This document shows, piece after piece, positions 58,645 through 64,000 of a stretch of 64,000 nucleotides of DNA. Source of the DNA: Streptomyces spinosus (lineage in GTDB: Bacteria; Actinomycetota; Actinomycetes; Streptomycetales; Streptomycetaceae); NCBI RefSeq assembly GCF_020400655.1, contig NZ_JAINRC010000017.1:124001-188000 (forward strand). Reading direction: 5' to 3'. Numbering within the stretch: position 1 is the first letter of the stretch; each line of letters begins with the position of its first letter. The position numbers and the translations under genes were made by a program. The notes below the pieces were generated by a model. It was not told where the DNA came from, searched no databases, and saw only the letters and a program-made list of their open reading frames with translations.

Positions 58645-59367
58645 TCAGCCGCTCTGGGTACGCATGCTCAGCGCACGTTCCACGACCGCCTCCAGCCGGT
58701 CGTGGTGGGCGCCCTTCCAGTAGGCCCGGCCGCAGGCCGTGCACTGGGCGAAGACGTCGTAGGAGCGCTGGGTGCCGTGCTTCAGCTGGGCGGCGACCTC
58801 GTCCTTGGTGGCCTGCCTGAGCAGGCCGTTGCAGGCGGTGCAGCGGGTCCAGGGGCTCAGGTCGGGGGCGAAGCGGTCGAGGACGTCGTGGAGCTGGTCG
58901 TCGGGGCGGGTGCTGTAGACGAACGCGCCGGCCCACAGTTCCCGGCGGCGCAGCAGGCCCCGGTCGCGGCTGAGCATGACCCGCTTCTCGGCCGCCGAGC
59001 GGGCGGCGAGCGCCGGGTCCCCGATGTCCGTCGACTCGTACGCCGTGTCCACGCCGAGCAGCCGCAGCCGGCGGGCCAGCGTGCCGAGGTGGACGTCGAG
59101 GAGGAAGCGGAGGGGTGCGCCGGGCACCCGCTGGGGGCGTTCCACCGGCCGGACGACCAGCCGCTCGGCGGGCTGCGGGACGTGCGAGGGCGGGACCTCG
59201 CGGCCGTCCACGACCAGCGCGCCGACCTCGGTGAGCGGCACCCCGAGGGACTCGACGAGATGGCCGACGGACGAGACGCCGTCGGTGACGACCGTCCGCC
59301 GCGGTGTGCGCTGGACGAACAGGCCCAGCTCGGGGGCGAACTCGACGTGGATCTCGGGACCGTTCAC
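58645..59367 (-). CDS. Ubiquitin-like plus Mut7-C RNase domain protein
   Basis: A 240-residue protein. An N-terminal beta-grasp, ubiquitin/MoaD-like domain (about 5-82) is fused to a Mut7-C PIN-like domain (about 88-235). The latter shows LLDVHLGTLARRLRLLGVDT, VMLSRDRGLLRRR and two zinc-binding CxxC pairs (RCTACNGLL and QCTACGRAYW). Predicted to be an RNase of unknown target. GTG start. Confidence 0.88.
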   Translation of the reverse strand: MNGPEIHVEFAPELGLFVQRTPRRTVVTDGVSSVGHLVESLGVPLTEVGALVVDGREVPPSHVPQPAERLVVRPVERPQRVPGAPLRFLLDVHLGTLARRLRLLGVDTAYESTDIGDPALAARSAAEKRVMLSRDRGLLRRRELWAGAFVYSTRPDDQLHDVLDRFAPDLSPWTRCTACNGLLRQATKDEVAAQLKHGTQRSYDVFAQCTACGRAYWKGAHHDRLEAVVERALSMRTQSG

Positions 59368-59400
59368 CCGGTCAGGATGCCATGGGAGCGGACCGGGGCC

Positions 59401-60042
59401 TCAGGGTTTTCCGGTGGGCAGGCCGTGCTCCAGGACGTCCAGGGCCCGGTCCATCATGCCGCGCGGGTCGTCCTGGAAGCCGTTCTCCGCCCACGCCATG
59501 GTGACCTCCATCAGGGCGCCGACGAGGGCCGTCGCGTAGACGCGTACTTCGAGGCTGTCCGCGGCCGGCCCGGAGCGTTCGGCGAGGGCCTCGCGCAGCA
59601 GGCGCCCGGTCCGCGACATGCTCTCGATCATCCGGGAGCGGACGGCGGGGACCCGGGCCGCGAGGTGCGCCCGCACCCGTACCACGTCGGGGTCCCCCGC
59701 CGTCATCGCGTCGACGGCCCTGTGCATCACGTGCCGTACCGAATCCGTCCACGGCTCTCCCGCGGGCCGGGCACGCAGCTCCTCGACCATCAGCGAGCCG
59801 GACTCGTCCGTGAGGACGATGTCCTCCTTGGCCGGGAAGTACCGGAAGACGGTCGATGGTGACACCTCGGCCCGGTCGGCGATCTGGTCGATCGTCGTGG
59901 CGTCGTAGCCCTGCTCCTCGATCAGCGCGTAGGTCGCGGCGCGGATCGCCTCGCGGGTCTTGATCTTCTTGCGTTCACGCAGGCCCGGCGGGGGTCGGTC
60001 GTCGGGGGGAAGCTGGGAGCGTGCGGGCCTCATGCCGGTCAT
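59401..60042 (-). CDS. TetR-family transcriptional regulator
   Basis: A 213-residue TetR protein. The HTH (about 25-75) includes REAIRAATYALIEEQGYDATTIDQIADRAEVSP followed by STVFRYFPAKEDIV. The ligand domain is variable. ATG at 60042, or 60033. Likely autoregulatory; its target is probably a transporter or dehydrogenase elsewhere, since no divergent gene is close. Lies downstream of and co-directional with the TrhA gene, behind its terminator. Confidence 0.88.
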   Translation of the reverse strand: MTGMRPARSQLPPDDRPPPGLRERKKIKTREAIRAATYALIEEQGYDATTIDQIADRAEVSPSTVFRYFPAKEDIVLTDESGSLMVEELRARPAGEPWTDSVRHVMHRAVDAMTAGDPDVVRVRAHLAARVPAVRSRMIESMSRTGRLLREALAERSGPAADSLEVRVYATALVGALMEVTMAWAENGFQDDPRGMMDRALDVLEHGLPTGKP

Positions 60043-60132
60043 TGTCCGGTATCGGCGCCCGGCGCTTCGAGATGAGAGTGACTCCCGAATCCACGTGACT
60101 GTCACTTGCGGCGGAGTGTCACGGCATGAGAA

Positions 60133-60160
60133 CGGCCACGGCTCCCAGGAGCCGTGGCCG
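60133..60160 (-). terminator. Hairpin terminator downstream of the TrhA-family gene
   Basis: Perfect 13-bp stem (CGGCCACGGCTCC / GGAGCCGTGGCCG) with a two-base centre, 22 bases past the stop. It separates this gene from the TetR gene. Confidence 0.75.
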
Positions 60161-60181
60161 GTGCAGGACGAGGGCAAAGGG

Positions 60182-60895
60182 TTACGTGTGCCGGTAGGCC
60201 ACCAGCGAGATCCCGACGTAGTGGACGACGAACGCGGCGAGGGTGAGGGAGTGGAAGACCTCGTGGAAGCCGAACCAGCGCGGTGACGGGTTCGGGCGCT
60301 TGATGCCGTAGATCACGCCGCCGGCGCTGTAGAGCAGACCGCCGACGACCACCAGGACCAGGACGGCGATGCCGCCCGTGCGCAGGAAGTCGGGCAGGAA
60401 GAAGACCGCCGCCCATCCCATCGCGAGGTAGCAGGGCGTGTACAGCCAGCGTGGGGCGCCGACCCAGAAGACGCGGAAGACGATGCCGGCCGCCGCGGCG
60501 GCCCAGATGCCCCACAGCAGCCACTGGCCCTTGGCGCCGGGCAGGAGCAGCAGGGTCAGCGGGGTGTAGGTGCCCGCGATGATCAGGAAGATGTTGGCGT
60601 GATCGAGGCGGCGCAGCACGCCGTCCATGCGCGGGCTCCAGTTGCCCCGGTGGTAGAGCGCGCTGACGCCGAACAGGAGGCAGGCCGTCAGGACGTAGAT
60701 GCCGCAGGCGACGCGGCCTCTGGTGGAGTCGGCGAGGGCGGTGAGCACGAGGCCCGCGATGAGTACGGCCGGGAACATCCCGAGGTGCAGCCAGCCGCGG
60801 AGCCTTGGCTTGACCGGATGCGGCAGGGAGAGCGCCACGGGGCCACGGCCGGCGGCCGGCGTGTCCGTGGGCGCGTCGGAGGCGGACGCAGTCAT
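60182..60895 (-). CDS. trhA: Hemolysin III / TrhA family membrane protein
   Basis: A 237-residue, seven-helix PAQR-like protein. The conserved pieces are SALYHRGNWSPRMDGVLRRLDHANIFLIIAGTYTP, with Ser-x3-His and Asp-His zinc ligands, and the C-terminal FHEVFHSLTLAAFVVHY. The bacterial members regulate membrane energetics. ATG at 60895 chosen from -10 spacing; an ATG at 60904 lies within the -10 (60903-60908) and would not be transcribed. Confidence 0.9.
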   Translation of the reverse strand: MTASASDAPTDTPAAGRGPVALSLPHPVKPRLRGWLHLGMFPAVLIAGLVLTALADSTRGRVACGIYVLTACLLFGVSALYHRGNWSPRMDGVLRRLDHANIFLIIAGTYTPLTLLLLPGAKGQWLLWGIWAAAAAGIVFRVFWVGAPRWLYTPCYLAMGWAAVFFLPDFLRTGGIAVLVLVVVGGLLYSAGGVIYGIKRPNPSPRWFGFHEVFHSLTLAAFVVHYVGISLVAYRHT

Positions 60896-60902
60896 GGGCC
60901 GC

Positions 60903-60908
60903 ATGGTA
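60903..60908 (-). promoter_or_regulatory. -10 element of the TrhA-family gene
   Basis: TACCAT on the minus strand, seven bases before the ATG at 60895. Leaderless translation is predicted. Confidence 0.5.
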
Positions 60909-61175
60909 CCGACGCCTTGGTAAGTCGCTCGTCAATGCACCGTCAATCAAGTCATCCGGCAAAAAGTCCTTCAGCTGAACCCAACATGGACGCAAAGAGT
61001 CGTGGTAACCGTGGGATTCCTCACGCTGCTCACTTGTGATGCCCTCTGGACAGATGGGCACTAGACTCGGATGATCAAATGAGTGCGGTCGGCACCGGAT
61101 GAGCAGGCTACGAAGCATCCGGGTCGCGGCCCCCACGGGGCGAGAACACAAAAAATCCCTCACTTAGGAGCAATC
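60909..61175 (+). promoter_or_regulatory. Long 5' region of pck with a likely -10
   Basis: About 270 bases, less GC-rich than coding DNA. A TAGACT hexamer at 61062-61067 is a plausible -10, giving a leader of about 100 bases to the GTG at 61176. That leader ends in an A-rich run (CACAAAAAATCC, 61148-61159) before the ribosome site. I see no known riboswitch, but the leader is long enough for one. Confidence 0.4.
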
Positions 61176-62999
61176 GTGGCGCGCGACATCGCGGCTCCCA
61201 CCGTCGTCCCCACCAACCACCAGGAACTGATCTCGTGGGTCAACGAGATCGCCGAACTGACGCAGCCGGACAGCGTGGTCTGGTGTGACGGGTCCGAGGC
61301 CGAGTACGAGCGGCTGTGCGAGGAACTGGTCGCCAAGGGAACCTTCAGGAAACTCGACCCGATCAAGCGCCCCCACTCCTACTACGCCGCCTCCGACCCG
61401 TCCGACGTCGCGCGCGTCGAGGACCGGACCTTCATCTGCTCGGAGAAGGAGGAGGACGCGGGCCCGACCAACCACTGGAAGGCCCCCGCCGAGATGCGGG
61501 ACGTCTTCACCGGCGACCAGGGCCTGTTCCGGGGCTCCATGCGGGGCCGCACGATGTACGTCGTGCCCTTCTGCATGGGCCCGCTCGGCTCCCCGCTGTC
61601 CGCGCTGGGCGTGGAGATCACCGACTCCGCCTACGTCGCCGTCTCGATGCGCACGATGACGCGCATGGGCCAGGCCGTCCTGGACGAGCTGGGCGACGAC
61701 GGCTTCTTCGTCAAGGCCGTCCACACGCTTGGCGCCCCGCTGGAGCCGGGCCAGGAGGACGTCCCCTGGCCCTGCAACCAGACCAAGTACATCTCGCACT
61801 TCCCCGAGTCGCGCGAGATCTGGTCCTACGGCTCCGGCTACGGCGGCAACGCCCTGCTCGGCAAGAAGTGCTACGCCCTGCGCATCGCCTCCGTCATGGC
61901 CCGCGACGAGGGCTGGCTGGCCGAGCACATGCTGATCCTCAAACTCACCCCGCCGCAGGGCGAGTCCAAGTACGTCGCCGCCGCCTTCCCCTCCGCCTGC
62001 GGCAAGACCAACCTCGCCATGCTGGAGCCCACGATCTCCGGCTGGACCGTGGAGACCATCGGCGACGACATCGCCTGGATGCGGTTCGGCGAGGACGGCC
62101 GGCTGTACGCGATCAACCCCGAGGCCGGCTTCTTCGGCGTCGCACCCGGCACCGGTGAGCACACCAACGCCAACGCGATGAAGACCCTCTGGGGCAACGC
62201 GGTCTTCACCAACGTCGCGCTCACCGACGACGGCGACGTGTGGTGGGAGGGCATGACCGAGGAGCCCCCGGCCCACCTGACCGACTGGAAGGGCAACGAC
62301 TGGACGCCGAAGTCGGGGACCCCGGCCGCCCACCCCAACGCCCGCTTCACCGTGCCGGCCGCGCAGTGCCCGATCATCGCGCCGGAGTGGGAGGACCCCA
62401 AGGGCGTGCCGATCTCGGCGATCCTCTTCGGCGGGCGCCGCGCGACGGCGGTGCCGCTCGTGACGGAGTCCTTCGACTGGAACCACGGCGTCTTCCTCGG
62501 CGCCAACGTGGCCTCCGAGAAGACCGCCGCCGCCGAGGGCAAGGTCGGCGAGCTGCGCCGCGACCCCTTCGCGATGCTGCCGTTCTGCGGCTACAACATG
62601 GGCGACTACATGGCCCACTGGGTCGACGTCGCCAAGGACAAGGACCAGTCCAAGCTGCCGAAGATCTACTACGTCAACTGGTTCCGCAAGAACGACGAGG
62701 GACAGTTCGTCTGGCCGGGCTTCGGCGAGAACTCCCGGGTCCTGAAGTGGATCGTGGAGCGGCTGGAGGGCAGGGCCGAGGGCGTCGAGACCCCGATCGG
62801 CATCCTGCCGGCGAAGGACGCCCTGGACACCGACGGCCTCGCGCTCTCCGACTCCGACATGGAGTTCCTGCTCACGGTCGACAAGGAGGTCTGGCGCGAG
62901 GAGGCCGCGCTGATCCCCGGGCACCTGGAGACCTTCGGCGACCACACCCCGAAGGAGCTGTGGGACCAGTACCGGGCGCTGGTGGAGCGCCTGGGCTGA
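61176..62999 (+). CDS. pck: GTP-dependent phosphoenolpyruvate carboxykinase
   Basis: A 607-residue GTP-type PEPCK, converting oxaloacetate and GTP to PEP, CO2 and GDP for gluconeogenesis. The kinase P-loop is AFPSACGKTNLAM with the mobile Cys; other motifs are the metal site near GDDIAWMRFG, SILFGGRRATA-like ISAILFGGRR, and the lid PFCGYNMGDY. GTG at 61176 with AGGAG six bases upstream (TAGGAGCAATC). Free-standing, with a terminator downstream. Confidence 0.96.
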   Translation: MARDIAAPTVVPTNHQELISWVNEIAELTQPDSVVWCDGSEAEYERLCEELVAKGTFRKLDPIKRPHSYYAASDPSDVARVEDRTFICSEKEEDAGPTNHWKAPAEMRDVFTGDQGLFRGSMRGRTMYVVPFCMGPLGSPLSALGVEITDSAYVAVSMRTMTRMGQAVLDELGDDGFFVKAVHTLGAPLEPGQEDVPWPCNQTKYISHFPESREIWSYGSGYGGNALLGKKCYALRIASVMARDEGWLAEHMLILKLTPPQGESKYVAAAFPSACGKTNLAMLEPTISGWTVETIGDDIAWMRFGEDGRLYAINPEAGFFGVAPGTGEHTNANAMKTLWGNAVFTNVALTDDGDVWWEGMTEEPPAHLTDWKGNDWTPKSGTPAAHPNARFTVPAAQCPIIAPEWEDPKGVPISAILFGGRRATAVPLVTESFDWNHGVFLGANVASEKTAAAEGKVGELRRDPFAMLPFCGYNMGDYMAHWVDVAKDKDQSKLPKIYYVNWFRKNDEGQFVWPGFGENSRVLKWIVERLEGRAEGVETPIGILPAKDALDTDGLALSDSDMEFLLTVDKEVWREEAALIPGHLETFGDHTPKELWDQYRALVERLG

Positions 63000-63077
63000 A
63001 CCGCCCGCCCATGACCCCGCGGCCGGTCGCCGTGCCCTGACCAGCGATCGTCACGACCGGCCGCGGTGAACGTTCCA

Positions 63078-63109
63078 CCGGGCCCCGCACAACGGCGTGC
63101 GGGGCCCGG
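63078..63109 (+). terminator. Hairpin terminator after pck
   Basis: Perfect 13-bp stem (CCGGGCCCCGCAC / GTGCGGGGCCCGG) with loop AACGGC, 79 bases past the stop. Confidence 0.8.
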
Positions 63110-63170
63110 TCGCCGTACGGACGGCCCGGCACCGCCCGCCGACGTCGCCGGCGACCGCCGGACGCGCACG

Positions 63171-63797
63171 TCAGGTGCCGGGTGCGCCGTCCCCCCTCCC
63201 GCCCCGGTCCTCCAGGTACCGGGTGTGGGCCTCCTGGCGGCGGGCCTCGCTCTCGCCGAGTTCCGCGGCGAGCCGCTCGGCCTCCCGCCGCAACAGGTCG
63301 AGCTGCCGCTCCAGATGACGCTCGGGCGGTTCGGTGCCCGGCGCCAGACGCGTCCACCAGCGGGTGCGGACGAAGGCGTCCACGGCCTCCGGGACGTCCT
63401 GCCGTACCGCCCGGGAGACGCCGTGCACGGCCTCCGGGTCCCGGGCGAGCGCCTCGGCGGCCCAGCCCGGTTCCAGCAGCGCGCCCAGCAGCCCGGTGAG
63501 TTCGCCGAGCCGGGCGGCGGCCCCGGGCGGCAGGTCGACGTCCGCGAGGTAGCCGCCGAGCCGGCGCAAGTCGGCGCGCACCTCCTCGACTTGGGCCGAC
63601 GGGCTCGGAAAGTCCGGCGGAGCGGGCCGTTCCGGCGGGGCGATGAGCGCGCCCGCGCCGTACAGCCCGGCCACCACGACCGGCCAGTACGGTCCCGCGA
63701 CCCCGGTGAAGGTCAGCACCAGACCGAGCAGCCCGCAGGCGCCGCCGGTGAGGTTCTTGCGGGACTCCAGGTAGCCGAGGACCTCACTGGTAGCCAC
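63171..63797 (-). CDS. Membrane protein with coiled-coil C-terminus
   Basis: A 208-residue protein with two hydrophobic helices near the N-terminus (LTGGACGLLGLVLTFTGV and WPVVVAGLYGAGALI), then a helical region and a strongly charged coiled coil (HLERQLDLLRREAERLAAELGESEAR). The GTG at 63797 overlaps the end of the VWA gene by 14 bases, so they are coupled. I recall similar partners beside VWA-domain genes, with no assigned function. Confidence 0.8.
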   Translation of the reverse strand: MATSEVLGYLESRKNLTGGACGLLGLVLTFTGVAGPYWPVVVAGLYGAGALIAPPERPAPPDFPSPSAQVEEVRADLRRLGGYLADVDLPPGAAARLGELTGLLGALLEPGWAAEALARDPEAVHGVSRAVRQDVPEAVDAFVRTRWWTRLAPGTEPPERHLERQLDLLRREAERLAAELGESEARRQEAHTRYLEDRGGRGDGAPGT

Positions 63798-64000
63798 GGA
63801 TCTCCTCGAAGGCGCCGTCCAGCGAGCCCTGCCGGGCGTCGAAGAGCCGGCCGCCGGTCAGGTCGGCGATGTGCCGCAGTTCGGAGCGGGAGGAGTCGCC
63901 GAACAGGATCGGGAAGACCGGGATGTCCCGCCGGTCGCGGCCCAGGGCGCGGTAGAAGCCGTCGAAGTCGCCGGCCTCGGCGCCCGCCGTGTTCTCGCCG
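63784..64000 (-). CDS. VWA-domain protein, C-terminal fragment
   Basis: Only the last 72 codons are in the window. The translated end (YRALGRDRRDIPVFPILFGD, then ELRHIADLTGGRLFDARQG and FEEIRGYQ) is the final strand-helix unit of a von Willebrand factor A domain: the IPVFPILFG strand and the LRHIADLTGGRLFDA segment are typical. The N-terminal part, perhaps a solute-binding domain, lies off the right edge. The stop overlaps the following membrane-protein gene. Confidence 0.8.
   Translation of the reverse strand, partial: GENTAGAEAGDFDGFYRALGRDRRDIPVFPILFGDSSRSELRHIADLTGGRLFDARQGSLDGAFEEIRGYQ

Overview
The window is a stretch of Streptomyces chromosome. The DNA is very GC-rich with strong third-position G/C. 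The genes are typical of the genus: AfsQ1/AfsQ2-SigQ signalling, a mycothiol S-conjugate amidase, LAxTG sorting, a GTP-type PEP carboxykinase, and an acyl-CoA carboxylase with an epsilon subunit. From memory, the gene order closely follows the S. coelicolor core region around SCO4906-SCO4979; this was not checked by a search. I see no rRNA, tRNA, CRISPR array, insertion sequence or prophage.

Layout. Positions 1-3.1 kb hold the afsQ2 start, afsQ1 and divergent sigQ with an AfsQ1-type box, then a uridine-kinase-like gene and a small secreted protein. Positions 3.2-13 kb look like a deoxyribonucleoside catabolic region: deoC, an aldehyde dehydrogenase (ALDH), a truncated partner ALDH, a phosphohexomutase-family enzyme and a purine nucleoside phosphorylase. 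The deoC and phosphorylase promoters share an identical 12-bp palindrome. A flavoprotein quinone reductase and a DeoR-family regulator follow. Positions 14.5-21 kb encode a propionyl-CoA-type carboxylase (accA2, epsilon, pccB) with its biotin ligase, plus Maf and a 42-residue membrane protein. Positions 21-30 kb hold adenylate cyclase, an enoyl-CoA hydratase, a GGDEF protein, hutH, a lipoprotein, an LAxTG protein and an L,D-transpeptidase. Positions 30.5-39.4 kb hold a MacB-type ABC pair, a large subtilase, and a regulator divergent from an alcohol dehydrogenase.

Positions 39.4-40.9 kb look like an accessory insertion. A 5'-truncated acetyltransferase abuts an uncharacterised PD-(D/E)XK-like gene whose base composition differs from its surroundings. 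Positions 40.9-52.7 kb return to core genes: msrA, two paralogous TPR-like genes, metB, a small sigma factor, a MarR regulator, ilvA, a DrrAB-like exporter, greA and mca. Positions 52.7-64 kb hold a STAND ATPase with TPRs, a YyaL/DUF255 protein, a Ub-Mut7-C protein, TetR, a TrhA/hemolysin III protein, pck, and the end of a VWA-domain gene with its overlapping partner.

How they work together. The nucleoside genes can be read as one pathway: nucleoside to (deoxy)ribose-1-P (phosphorylase), to the 5-P (mutase, probably acting as a phosphopentomutase), to acetaldehyde plus glyceraldehyde-3-P (DeoC), to acetate (ALDH). The ALDH pair resembles a split version of the two-domain ALDH16 architecture. 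At least eleven genes have a -10 hexamer placed so that transcription should begin at the start codon, so leaderless translation looks common here. Several intergenic gaps carry GC-rich tandem repeats with periods of 24, 33, 57 and 72 bp.
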